The notes: a model not told the origin generated them from the letters alone. Shown: positions 1-9,135, numbered from the stretch's first letter. The stretch: 64,000 bases of DNA from an uncultured Pelagibacteraceae bacterium (GCA_902598735.1 CACKCM010000007.1:1-64000); one strand, 5' to 3'. Program-made: numbers and translations.

Positions 1-128
1 ATAATTATGTAGGAAATGCAATAATTATTGCAGCTGGACTTTACATAGTTATGAGAGAAATGAAGTTAAAGAAAAATATAGTTACATCTACTGCGAGGCA
101 CCCAACTATACCAATTAAAAAAGATTAA
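1..128 (+). CDS. C-terminal end of EamA/DMT-type transporter (5' truncated by window)
   Basis: Open frame ...NYVGNAIIIAAGLYIVMREMKLKKNIVTSTARHPTIPIKKD* ; IIIAAGLYIVMRE resembles the EamA C-terminal TM end. Confidence 0.55.
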   Translation, partial: NYVGNAIIIAAGLYIVMREMKLKKNIVTSTARHPTIPIKKD

Positions 129-937
129 AGTTTCTTTTTAAAATTTTCTAGAATTTCTTCACTAACATTTACTGAATTTTCAGGCCCAGGAAATTTCCCC
201 TCTAAACTATCTTTTATAAATGCTTTTAAGGCTTTAACTCTTTCGATTTCAATTTCATCTTTCATCTTTTTTAAATTTGTATAAGCTTTTGCATGTCTAG
301 GGGACTTTTCTTGCTCTCCACAGATATCATTCATGAATAGATACATAACATCAGCTTTTTTTCCAGATCCTAGAGATACAGTTACAATACTCGTCCTTTT
401 TGATATTTCCCCCATAATATTTTCAGGAATAACTTCACATTCGGCTGAAAAGGCCCCAGCATCCTCTAAACGTTTAAATTTTTTAAATAGTTCGTATGCT
501 TCATCAGCAGTTTTACCTACAGCTCTTAAGCCACCAATCCATGTTGATTTTCTAGGAACCAAACCTAAATGACCCATAACTGGAACATCTTCTTTTGCAA
601 GCATAGAAACAACATCCATACTTCTTGCAGTCATAACCGCATCAGCACCATTCTCTAAAGCTTTAAAGGCTCCACGTAACACATCCTCGGCTGTGGGATA
701 ATTATGTAGTTCGAGTGCTGCCGTATAAAAAAGGGACTTGGATCCTTCACGAACCTTCTTAACATTTGAAGCACTTCCTATTATCATGTCAAAACCTGCT
801 TCTTCAGCTGCTTTTGCCTCTAATGAATTATTTGCAGTTACTTGTGTAAGAATTTTTTTTCCTTTAGCTTCAATAATATCACCTACAGTGACAGTTCTTT
901 TTGCAGGATTAGCCGCCCAAGTATAAATATTTTTCAT
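125..937 (-). CDS. PanB-family (ketopantoate hydroxymethyltransferase-fold) protein, divergent
   Basis: VPVMGHLGLVPRK..GGLRAVGKT..LEDAGAFSAECEVIPE resembles PanB PVMGHIGLTPQ..GG..VQGKT..EEAGAF..VLECVP; canonical VGDS/ADMPF/KLEGG motifs not seen. Confidence 0.7.
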   Translation of the reverse strand: MKNIYTWAANPAKRTVTVGDIIEAKGKKILTQVTANNSLEAKAAEEAGFDMIIGSASNVKKVREGSKSLFYTAALELHNYPTAEDVLRGAFKALENGADAVMTARSMDVVSMLAKEDVPVMGHLGLVPRKSTWIGGLRAVGKTADEAYELFKKFKRLEDAGAFSAECEVIPENIMGEISKRTSIVTVSLGSGKKADVMYLFMNDICGEQEKSPRHAKAYTNLKKMKDEIEIERVKALKAFIKDSLEGKFPGPENSVNVSEEILENFKKKL

Positions 938-954
938 ATTTATATTTAATCAAA

Positions 955-1914
955 CTACTTAGTATTTTTCAATTCCTTATAAATATTGTTTACTCTATGA
1001 ACTTCTTCGGCGGTATTGAAATAGCATTCATATTCAATTTCATTAGGGGTTACATCGAAATGATAGTGGCCGGCATCTTGAGCACCTTTATAAGAATGAA
1101 AATGAGTGTGCTCTCCTGACTCTCTTAAATCTAATTTTCCTCCAGAGGGATCATTAGTCCATAAAACTGAATAGCATTGAAAATGTGGCCCTATAGGTTC
1201 GTAAAATTGTAAAAAATCCTTAACACATTTCATTTGTTTTGGATCGTAATATTCATGTTTTATATCTGCATAGTCTGGTTGGACATGGGATTTAATCTTA
1301 CCATTTAAGATTCTAAAAACTCCTCCCAAAGCAACACTTACATTCTGTAAATTTTCAATTAAAGCAGTTCTCATAGATTGAGGTAAAGAGCCTTGCTCAC
1401 CTGACCTTCCTTTAATTTTAATTTTTATAACATCTCCCTTTTTGCCTTCGGAGTAATAGATATTTCCTAGTCCGCCATGTTTTCGGTGATTGTAAGAAGT
1501 TGATTTACATTTATTATTTTTATCTACTTGAGCAATTATAGATTTTGACTCGTTAGTTATTAAATTTTCATTAATTATAAGTTCTCCGCAGTGACCCTCC
1601 AAACAAGACATTGCTCCTGAACCTGCACCTAAAGCATATGATTGTTCAGAGCCTATTCTTTTTGCTATTTCTTCATAATCAAATTCTGTACCTATGAACC
1701 TTTTATCGTGCATGTATGGTTCACCTCCAACATCAATAATTCTTTGGTTTCCACTTATACCCTCAGCAGGGCAATCCCATTTTCTTAGATCAGGGCATTC
1801 AACAATTGAAACATCAACTTCAATATAGTTTTTAGATAAACCTTTTTTTAAGGCTTCGCTAACTTGTTTTAAGGAAATTTGATGAAACTTGGCTTTTTCG
1901 ATTGTTAATTCCAT
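955..1914 (-). CDS. DUF1907 / C11orf54 (PTD012)-like putative ester hydrolase
   Basis: C-terminal HTHFHSYKGAQDAGHYHFDVTPNEIEYECYF resembles the zinc-binding HxHx(n)H region of human C11orf54. Confidence 0.75.
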   Translation of the reverse strand: MELTIEKAKFHQISLKQVSEALKKGLSKNYIEVDVSIVECPDLRKWDCPAEGISGNQRIIDVGGEPYMHDKRFIGTEFDYEEIAKRIGSEQSYALGAGSGAMSCLEGHCGELIINENLITNESKSIIAQVDKNNKCKSTSYNHRKHGGLGNIYYSEGKKGDVIKIKIKGRSGEQGSLPQSMRTALIENLQNVSVALGGVFRILNGKIKSHVQPDYADIKHEYYDPKQMKCVKDFLQFYEPIGPHFQCYSVLWTNDPSGGKLDLRESGEHTHFHSYKGAQDAGHYHFDVTPNEIEYECYFNTAEEVHRVNNIYKELKNTK

Positions 1915-1965
1915 AATCTATTAATATCATTTAAAGAAGTTTATCAATTAAATATAATTTTTATT

Positions 1966-2745
1966 ATGAACAAGTTAGGCACAGAACTAGCAAATGCGTG
2001 GATGAAGAAAACTTTAGTTGATCTAAATGGGTTCAGTGAAAATGAAATTCCAAAAAATCGAGATGAAGCATACAAAGCTTTAAATCTATTTTATAAAGAA
2101 TTGAATAAAAAGACAGTAGGTTGGAAAATAGGAGCAGTCGCTAAAGAAGTTCAAAAAGAAGAAGGTTTTGATGGACCTGTGCCAGGTAAAATTTTAAAAG
2201 AAACTATTTTACCTTCTAATTGCACAATTGAATATTCAGAAATCCCTTACTCCAACTTGGAATGTGAATATGCGTTTAAAATTCATAAAGATGTAAAAAT
2301 TGAAGATAATTTACTAAACAAGATAAACGATTTTAAATTATATACCGCTATAGATATTACATCCTCAAGATACGTTCAAAGTTCAAAAAATAAATTTGAT
2401 AAACTAATACAAATGTATCTTGGAATTTCTGATCATGGAAATGGTGGTAAAATTATTATAGGAGAGGAGTTAAAAAATTGGCAAAGTTCAGATATCAATA
2501 ACATTAAGATTAAATTAAGGGTAAACGATAAAATAACCGAACCATACTTTACAGGGACTAAGAGAATAGATCCAAGAGATTCTTTGAAAGCTTTTGTCGA
2601 TGAGTTTAAAGATAAAAATATAAGCTTCAAAAATGGTGACTATCTTTTATGTGGGTCTCTAACTAAGCCACATAGTATTAGTCAAAATGATAATATTATT
2701 GTTAGTTATGAAAATTTAGGAGATATTAGGATTAAAGTTTTATGA
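1966..2745 (+). CDS. 2-keto-4-pentenoate hydratase / FAH-superfamily protein
   Basis: WKIGAVAKEVQ...PYSNLECEYAFKIHKD...AIDITSSRY...GSLTKPHSISQND hydratase-family pattern. Confidence 0.75.
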   Translation: MNKLGTELANAWMKKTLVDLNGFSENEIPKNRDEAYKALNLFYKELNKKTVGWKIGAVAKEVQKEEGFDGPVPGKILKETILPSNCTIEYSEIPYSNLECEYAFKIHKDVKIEDNLLNKINDFKLYTAIDITSSRYVQSSKNKFDKLIQMYLGISDHGNGGKIIIGEELKNWQSSDINNIKIKLRVNDKITEPYFTGTKRIDPRDSLKAFVDEFKDKNISFKNGDYLLCGSLTKPHSISQNDNIIVSYENLGDIRIKVL

Positions 2746-3488
2746 AAATAGCATTAATCACAGGCGCTAGCCAAGGTATTGGAGCAGCAATAGCTGATAA
2801 ACTTAATAATAAAAAAATTAAAGTTATTTTAGTTTCAAGGTCAAAAGATAAATTAAAAAAATTTCAAATGAATTTAAAATTTCCTGAAAATTCTTTAATT
2901 ATTTCTAAAGATTTAAGATCACTATCTGTATGCAACTCTCTTGCTAAAAAAATTAAAAAATTGGATTATCTAATTAATGTAGCTGGAGCAACTAAGGGAG
3001 GAAAGTTTTTAGATTTAAATGATAATATTTGGGAAGATGGTTTTAATTTAAAATTTAAAGCAGCTGTACGATTAAGCAAAGCTTTTTGGCCAGCTCTCAA
3101 AAGAAGCAAGGGAAAAGTTATTAATATTGGAGGAGGGGCTGCCAGAAATCCTTCGAACACATTCATGATAGGTGGTGCTGTTAATTCAGCGTTAAATAAT
3201 TTTTCTAAAGCTTTAGCTATGCAAGGTAAAATAGATAAAATATCAGTTTCAATCATTCATCCGGGTATGACCTTAACAAGAAGATTAGAAAAAATTTTAA
3301 AAATTGATGCAAAAATATTTAAAAAAAGTGTTAAGCAAATCTTAAACCTAAGATGTAAAGCTGAAAAAATAAAAAGACCTACAAAACCTGAAGAAGTTGC
3401 AAATTTAGTTTTCAAACTTATCAAAGATAGAAATTCAAATTTTAAAAACTTTTCAATAGACGGTGGAAAAATTAAAAATTTGAGATGA
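2742..3488 (+). CDS. Short-chain dehydrogenase/reductase
   Basis: TGASQGIGAAIADKL Rossmann motif, NVAGATKGG; ATGA overlap with upstream hydratase. Confidence 0.85.
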   Translation: MKIALITGASQGIGAAIADKLNNKKIKVILVSRSKDKLKKFQMNLKFPENSLIISKDLRSLSVCNSLAKKIKKLDYLINVAGATKGGKFLDLNDNIWEDGFNLKFKAAVRLSKAFWPALKRSKGKVINIGGGAARNPSNTFMIGGAVNSALNNFSKALAMQGKIDKISVSIIHPGMTLTRRLEKILKIDAKIFKKSVKQILNLRCKAEKIKRPTKPEEVANLVFKLIKDRNSNFKNFSIDGGKIKNLR

Positions 3489-4414
3489 TTGTTTATACTC
3501 ACCCAGATTGTTTATTAAAATTTAACGGACAAGGTCATCCAGAGAGAAAAGAAAGATTAGATAGTATTTTAAAATCTATCAAATCATCAAATTTAAAAGT
3601 AGATTTTAAAGAGGCTCCCAAAGTTGATTTAGAAATAGTTTCTTTGGTTCATCCTAAGAAACATATTGAACAGATTTTCAAAAATATACCAGAGGAGGGA
3701 ATTATTGGTGTTGAGAAAGAACCTTACGCAGACACAATTTTGTGCCCTCACAGCAAGAACGCAATTTTAAGATCTTGTGGGTCGGGAATTGCTGCTTGTG
3801 ATGATCTTATAAAAAAAAATGAACGAGTTTTTTGCGCAATTAGACCCCCAGGTCATCATGCAGAAACTGTTCGAGCTAATGGATTTTGTTTTATTAACAA
3901 TGTTGCCGTTGCAGCAAGATACTTACAAAAAAAGTATAATGTAGGAAAAGTAGCTATTATAGATTTTGATGTTCACCACGGTAACGGAACTCAAGAAATT
4001 TTTTACGAAGACGATTCAGTTGCTTATGGTTCTTCTCACGAATTTCCATTATTTCCTGGAACTGGAGCTGAAAATGAAACAGGTGTAGGAAATATTTTTA
4101 ATGCAACTTTAAAATCTGGAACAACAAGTAAAGAATTTCATGAAATTTTTGAAAAAAAAGTTTTAACACCTTTAGAAAAATTCAAACCAGATGTCATTTT
4201 AGTATCAGCGGGTTTTGATGCACACAAAAGGGATCCTTTGGCAAATATAAACTTAGAGTCTAATGATTTTTTTACAATTACAAAAAAAATAGTTGAAATT
4301 GCTAATATTCATTCTGAAGGCAGAGTAATTTCTTTTCTGGAAGGTGGTTATGACTTAACAGCTTTGTCTGAAAGCATTATAGAGCACCTCAATGCCCTAA
4401 AAACCCATGTTTGA
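3485..4414 (+). CDS. Histone deacetylase / acetoin utilization-type deacetylase family
   Basis: RPPGHHAE, GFCFINNVAVAARY, DFDVHHGNGTQEIF, SAGFDAHKRDPLA, EGGYDL. Confidence 0.93.
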   Translation: MIVYTHPDCLLKFNGQGHPERKERLDSILKSIKSSNLKVDFKEAPKVDLEIVSLVHPKKHIEQIFKNIPEEGIIGVEKEPYADTILCPHSKNAILRSCGSGIAACDDLIKKNERVFCAIRPPGHHAETVRANGFCFINNVAVAARYLQKKYNVGKVAIIDFDVHHGNGTQEIFYEDDSVAYGSSHEFPLFPGTGAENETGVGNIFNATLKSGTTSKEFHEIFEKKVLTPLEKFKPDVILVSAGFDAHKRDPLANINLESNDFFTITKKIVEIANIHSEGRVISFLEGGYDLTALSESIIEHLNALKTHV

Positions 4415-4519
4415 CCAATTATCTGGGTTTTCAAATTTTTCTATTTCCTTTTTTGTTACAGGCCTAAAAAGATAATATCCAATATATAACATCAAAAAAA
4501 ATAAAAAAATTGTTTTCAT
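4397..4519 (-). CDS. Small single-TM hypothetical protein
   Basis: MKTIFLFFLMLYIGYYLFRPVTKKEIEKFENPDNWSNMGF; internal Met preferred because the longer ORF (to 4597) is antisense to the msrB-like frame. Confidence 0.5.
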   Translation of the reverse strand: MKTIFLFFLMLYIGYYLFRPVTKKEIEKFENPDNWSNMGF

Positions 4520-4675
4520 CCAATCATTATAATTAATTATTTTTGTATTAAAAGAGTTGAGTATCACTGTGCAAAATGTGGGGCATACCATGGCCATGTT
4601 TTCGATGATGGGCCTACAGAATCACGTAAGAGATTTTGTAATAATGGATTGTGTTTAATATTTAAACCAAATTGA
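4505..4675 (+). pseudogene. msrB: Remnant C-terminus of methionine-R-sulfoxide reductase (MsrB)
   Basis: Frame without a start codon: ...KRVEYHCAKCGAYHGHVFDDGPTESRKRFCNNGLCLIFKPN*, matches MsrB C-terminus (xGHVFDDGPxPxxxRYCxNxxxLxF). Recognisable homology from about 4553. Confidence 0.7.
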
Positions 4676-4785
4676 GCGAAATACTTACTATAAACGCTAC
4701 TATAAACAGGGATTTTTACTCACATGTAGCCCAATTCGTTCATAATCAATAATGATTAAAATTTTTAATAGTTTAAATTGAGTCT

Positions 4786-5421
4786 ATGAGTTTAATTGGT
4801 GTAATAATTGCAAGTGTAATTATGGTTTCCTCTGGAGTATTTAATTCAGGAGAAAACAAAACAGAGGAAATAGTTCAAACAGCTCAGACTCAAGTTTCTA
4901 CACCAGCTCCAGAACCTGCAAAAGAACCAGAACCAGAACCAGAGCCAGAGCCAGAACCAGCCCAAGAACCAGAACCAGCTAAAGAACCAGAACCAGAGCC
5001 AGAACCAGAACCAGAACCAGAACCAGCTCCTCAAACTGAAGAGCCTAAAGAACAAGTTAATGCTGAAGCCAACCAAGAACAAGACGCTAAACCTGAAGAA
5101 GAGGAAGTGAAACCAGTTACTGAAGAAAAACCAATTGAAGAGGAAAAAGAGGGATTAAGCATTGTAAATATCATGTTGTACATTCTAGGTGCTATTGCAG
5201 TTATTGCTGCTGGAATATATTTCTTTATGAGAAGAGAACCAGCTCCACAAAGTGCAGCAGATATTGCTAGATCTCAATCACAAGAACCAACTACTGAACC
5301 TCAGCCAGAACCTGAACAACCAGTTCAAGAGGAAAAACCAACAGAAACTATTCAAGAAGAAACTCAACCGGAAAATAAAGACCAATCATCTAATAATGAT
5401 GATGAAAATAATAACAGATAA
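4786..5421 (+). CDS. Glu/Pro-repeat membrane protein, hypothetical
   Basis: N-terminal hydrophobic segment, long (EP)n tracts, second [27 protein letters not shown], acidic tail. Confidence 0.75.
   Translation: MSLIGVIIASVIMVSSGVFNSGENKTEEIVQTAQTQVSTPAPEPAKEPEPEPEPEPEPAQEPEPAKEPEPEPEPEPEPEPAPQTEEPKEQVNAEANQEQDAKPEEEEVKPVTEEKPIEEEKEGLSIVNIMLYILGAIAVIAAGIYFFMRREPAPQSAADIARSQSQEPTTEPQPEPEQPVQEEKPTETIQEETQPENKDQSSNNDDENNNR
4909..5031 (+). repeat. Low-complexity GAACCA/GAGCCA hexanucleotide tract coding for Glu-Pro repeats
   Basis: Repeated gaaccagaaccagagccagaacca units read directly. Confidence 0.85.
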
Positions 5422-5422
5422 A

Positions 5423-6190
5423 TTAAAATTTCTTTCCACCTTCAAGATAAGCACATTTTTCGCAAGTTTTTTCAATTTTAGGTGGTTCATCTAAGTTTAG
5501 TACTTTTTTCATTTCAATTAATTTTTTCTCTATCCAATCAGTATTTACTCGATATGGGATTAGTGTGGTTTTAAAATCTATTTTATTATCAAATTTATTT
5601 TTTGTTTTTTCTCCATTACAAACATAAAAAAAGGTTCGGTCTGAAACTTTAAAATTCATTTTTCTTAGGATATGAACGTAAATGTCCATTTGTAATTTAT
5701 AACTAAGATGCCATTCAGCATCGAGATAAGAAGACACTGTCACAGGATAAGTTGACGATTGGGCTTTATAATCTACAACAACTAATTTTTTTTCAGACAA
5801 ATCAAACCAAATATCATCAATACCTCCATGAATTATAAGGTTTGTATTTTCGTCCAAATACGAAATGCCACCTTTTAAAGAATTTCTCCAAATATCTAAA
5901 TCTTTGTGCTGATAAGGTATAAAATTTAAGTTATGTTTAACCATAATTGGATGGGGTTTTTGCTCTTTTCTATACTGATCAAATTCTTTCTTTAATAACT
6001 CATCGACTGCAACGTTTAGAGCCCACCCAGGCATTGAGGGTTCTTTTAGTCCTTTTACACGATCTAAATAAAAGCACCTTTTGCAGCTCATAAAGTTGAA
6101 AAATTTAGACCTACTTATTTTAAAAGGAGAATTAGATTTTTTATCGTAAATAGAGGTTTTTCTTGTTCTGAAAGATACAGCGTCTTTCAT
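5423..6190 (-). CDS. PD-(D/E)XK nuclease-superfamily protein (Cas4/AddB-like, possible Fe-S cluster)
   Basis: GGIDDIWFD...KLVVVDYKAQSS...YKLQMDIYVHIL nuclease core; CKRC near N-terminus and CEKC near C-terminus. Confidence 0.75.
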   Translation of the reverse strand: MKDAVSFRTRKTSIYDKKSNSPFKISRSKFFNFMSCKRCFYLDRVKGLKEPSMPGWALNVAVDELLKKEFDQYRKEQKPHPIMVKHNLNFIPYQHKDLDIWRNSLKGGISYLDENTNLIIHGGIDDIWFDLSEKKLVVVDYKAQSSTYPVTVSSYLDAEWHLSYKLQMDIYVHILRKMNFKVSDRTFFYVCNGEKTKNKFDNKIDFKTTLIPYRVNTDWIEKKLIEMKKVLNLDEPPKIEKTCEKCAYLEGGKKF

Positions 6191-7579
6191 TTAGATTTGT
6201 TTTAGTCTTTTAAGTACTTCGGCCTTGTCTAATGAGAGAATAACATCATAAAGACCAGGCCCAAATCTAGAACCAACTAGTGCTATCCTTAAAGGTTGTC
6301 CTACACCTTTAAAATTAGTTTTATGTTTACTTATTAGAGACTTTATTAAAGGTTCCAAAGTTTCTCTAGATAATGAGGAAAGTTTTTCATATTCATTAGC
6401 AAATTCATTTATTATTTTTTTTGATAAATCATCAATTAATTTTTTATCATCTGCGTTAATCTCAATTTTGTCGTTAATAATATACTGTGCGTTATTCCAA
6501 ATATCCTCTAGGGTTTTTGCTTTATTTTTTAAAAAACCCATAGATTTTAAAAGAATATTCTCTTTTGATTGATTTAAAGGTTTTTTGTATTTTGAAACAT
6601 ATTCTTTAAAAAAATTAAAAAGATCTTTCTGATCGATGCTCTTTATATATGTCTCATTTATTGAATAAATCCTATTCATATCTAATTTTGAAGGTGATTT
6701 TCCAACACCACTTAGATCGAATAAATCTATACTTTCCTGCTTTGTAAAAATTTCTTTATCTTTGTAAGACCATCCCAATCTTAATAAATAATTCCTTAAA
6801 GCGTCTGATATCACCCCTATTTTAATATAATCCTCAAGAGTGGAAGCATTATCTCTTTTTGATAATTTCTTTCCTTGTTCACTATGAATTAAAGGAATAT
6901 GTGCAAAGTTTGGAACCCCCCAACCCATTGCTTCATAAATTTGCCTCTGTTTAAAAGAGTTAATCATATGATCATCTCCTCTAATAACATGAGTTATTTT
7001 CATTTCATGATCATCAACCGTGGCCGATAGCTGGTATGTTGGAGTATTATCTTTTCTTAGAATTACAAAATCCTCAATAGTAGAATTTGAAATATTTCTA
7101 TCCCCTTGAACTAAATCTTTTATAATCGTATTCCCTGATATTTTACTTTTAAATCTTATTACCGGTTTTACTCCTTCTGGAATTTTTAAATCTTTGGCAT
7201 CTCTCCATTTTCTATTATAAACATATGGTATTCCTTGTTTTTTACATTTTTCTTTTTGCTCATTAATTTCATCTTCTGAACAATAACATTTATAGGCAAA
7301 ACCTTTTTTTAACAATTCATCTGCAACTGCAACGTGTTTAGATATATTTTTAGATTGAATATACTCATTTCCATCATGTTCAATACCAAGCCAAGCTAAA
7401 GATGTAATAATTTGTTTTTTGAATTCATCTTTAGATCTTTCTTTATCAGTGTCCTCTATCCTAAGAAAATATTTACCCTTATTTTTTTTAGCTAAAAGCC
7501 AATTGAATAAAGCTGTTCGAACTCCGCCAATATGAAGAGGCCCAGTAGGAGAGGGCGCAAACCTACAATTAAAAGACAT
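6191..7579 (-). CDS. gltX: Glutamyl-tRNA synthetase
   Basis: RFAPSPTGPLHIGGVRTALFNWL; KLSKRDNASTLEDY KMSKS-like motif. Confidence 0.96.
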   Translation of the reverse strand: MSFNCRFAPSPTGPLHIGGVRTALFNWLLAKKNKGKYFLRIEDTDKERSKDEFKKQIITSLAWLGIEHDGNEYIQSKNISKHVAVADELLKKGFAYKCYCSEDEINEQKEKCKKQGIPYVYNRKWRDAKDLKIPEGVKPVIRFKSKISGNTIIKDLVQGDRNISNSTIEDFVILRKDNTPTYQLSATVDDHEMKITHVIRGDDHMINSFKQRQIYEAMGWGVPNFAHIPLIHSEQGKKLSKRDNASTLEDYIKIGVISDALRNYLLRLGWSYKDKEIFTKQESIDLFDLSGVGKSPSKLDMNRIYSINETYIKSIDQKDLFNFFKEYVSKYKKPLNQSKENILLKSMGFLKNKAKTLEDIWNNAQYIINDKIEINADDKKLIDDLSKKIINEFANEYEKLSSLSRETLEPLIKSLISKHKTNFKGVGQPLRIALVGSRFGPGLYDVILSLDKAEVLKRLKQI

Positions 7580-7598
7580 TTTTATTAATTAGACTATT

Positions 7599-8273
7599 TT
7601 AATGAAAGTTTCTATATAAAGAAACAAGTTTACCCTGAATTTTTATTCTATTCGCGGCGTAAATTTTAGTTCCGTAGTTTCGATTTGCTGCTTCAAGAGC
7701 TATAGTGTTGCCTTTCTTTCTAACTCTTTTTAATGTGGCTTCTTGGTCGTCTATTAAGACCACTGCTATTTGACCATTATCTACATTAGAAACTTTTTTT
7801 ATTATAACTGTATCACCGTCAGCAATACCAGCTTCAATCATTGAGTCACCTTTTACTTTAAGGCCATAATGCTCACCATTATTTTGAAGATCTTCTGGTA
7901 AAGCAACTCTATCAACTTCTTGTTGAATTGCTTCAATTGGTGTACCAGCGGCAATACTTCCTAATACCGAAACATCAGTGGATTTATTATTATTCTTATC
8001 TAATCCACCTTTGATAACGCTTGGAGTGAAAGTATTAAATATATCATTAGCACTTGCGTTCTCAGGTAATTTTACTACCTCTAATGCTCTAGCTTTATGT
8101 GCTAATCGCTTAACAAATCCTCTTTCTTCTAATGCAGAAATTAATCTATGTATTCCTGATTTCGACTTAAGGTTGAGTGAATTTTTCATTTCTTCGTATG
8201 ACGGAGAAATACCTGAAGATCTAATCTTCTTATTGATAAATATTAATAAGTTTTTTTGTTTTTTTGTAAGCAT
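7599..8273 (-). CDS. lexA: LexA repressor
   Basis: MLTKKQKNLLIFINKKIRSSGISPSYEEM wHTH, VLGSIAAGTPIEA cleavage region, GDSMIEAGIADGD and ATLKRV Ser/Lys dyad. ORF extends to 8291; MLTKK start preferred. Confidence 0.95.
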   Translation of the reverse strand: MLTKKQKNLLIFINKKIRSSGISPSYEEMKNSLNLKSKSGIHRLISALEERGFVKRLAHKARALEVVKLPENASANDIFNTFTPSVIKGGLDKNNNKSTDVSVLGSIAAGTPIEAIQQEVDRVALPEDLQNNGEHYGLKVKGDSMIEAGIADGDTVIIKKVSNVDNGQIAVVLIDDQEATLKRVRKKGNTIALEAANRNYGTKIYAANRIKIQGKLVSLYRNFH

Positions 8274-8295
8274 AGAACAAACCTTGTACATCTAT

Positions 8296-8310
8296 GTTCT
8301 ATAAAAGTTC
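8296..8310. promoter_or_regulatory. SOS box (alphaproteobacterial LexA site GTTC-N7-GTTC)
   Basis: gttc tataaaa gttc immediately upstream of lexA. Confidence 0.8.
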
Positions 8311-8343
8311 TTTTTGAATTACAACTTCAAATTAATGGCTAAT

Positions 8344-9135
8344 TTATTGATTAATTTGAATTAATTTTTTCATCAATTCACTAGGATTGTCGGATTTTAA
8401 AAGTGATTCTCCAATAAGAAAATTTTTTATTCCGGTTTTTTCGTAAATATATTTTGCGTCATTTTCAGTTTTAATCCCGCTTTCAGAAATAATAGGACCT
8501 TTGTGTGTTTTAATAACTTCAAAAATTGAAATAGTATTGTTTAAAGAAACTTCAAGTGTTTTCAAATTCCTATTATTAATTCCAATTAATGCTTGATCAA
8601 ATTTTAAGGCTGTTTCAGCTTCTTTCTGATCGTGCACTTCTACTATGACAGATAAATTATGTCTTAAAGCTTCAGAATAAATTTCGTCAGCTTGGGCTCC
8701 ATTTAGAGCTGCGACTATTATTAAGACGCAATCACAACCATAACTTTTAGATAATGCAATTTGATAAGGATCAATAAAAAAATCTTTTGCTAAGATTGGT
8801 ACTTTAATTTGTTTTTTTATATCTTGAATATAATCTAATTTTCCCAAAAAATGCTTTTCTTCTGTCAAAACCGAGAGGCAAGTCGCACCATTATTTACAT
8901 ACATTTTTGCGATTTCTAAATGATTAAAATTATTTACAATAACACCAGCAGATGGGCTAGCTTTTTTGATTTCGGTTATTAAAGAAATACTCTGATTTTT
9001 TTTGATTGTTTCTTTAAAATTTAAAAAACTTTGTTCTTTGATGTTTTTTTCTAAAATATCTAAAGATTTTTCTTTTTTAATCAGGTCCAAAGAGTATTTT
9101 TTTTCCTCGATAATTTTTTCTAAAATATTAGTCAT
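8344..9135 (-). CDS. trpC: Indole-3-glycerol phosphate synthase
   Basis: LITEIKKASPSAGVI, ILAKDFFIDPYQI, IGINNRNLKTLEVSL, ISESGI. Confidence 0.95.
   Translation of the reverse strand: MTNILEKIIEEKKYSLDLIKKEKSLDILEKNIKEQSFLNFKETIKKNQSISLITEIKKASPSAGVIVNNFNHLEIAKMYVNNGATCLSVLTEEKHFLGKLDYIQDIKKQIKVPILAKDFFIDPYQIALSKSYGCDCVLIIVAALNGAQADEIYSEALRHNLSVIVEVHDQKEAETALKFDQALIGINNRNLKTLEVSLNNTISIFEVIKTHKGPIISESGIKTENDAKYIYEKTGIKNFLIGESLLKSDNPSELMKKLIQINQ

Noticed and set aside
4520-4597. N-terminal extension of the small minus-strand ORF (MAMVCPTFCT...)
   Set aside because: It is antisense to the msrB remnant; the internal MKTIFLFF start fits better
4846-5082. 78-aa antisense ORF rich in Trp/Phe/Leu (FWFWFWFWL...)
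   Set aside because: Direct reverse-strand artefact of the Glu/Pro repeat coding sequence
5252-5494. 80-aa + ORF overlapping the Glu/Pro protein in another frame
   Set aside because: Low-complexity Asn/Lys/Gln translation, overlaps two better-supported genes
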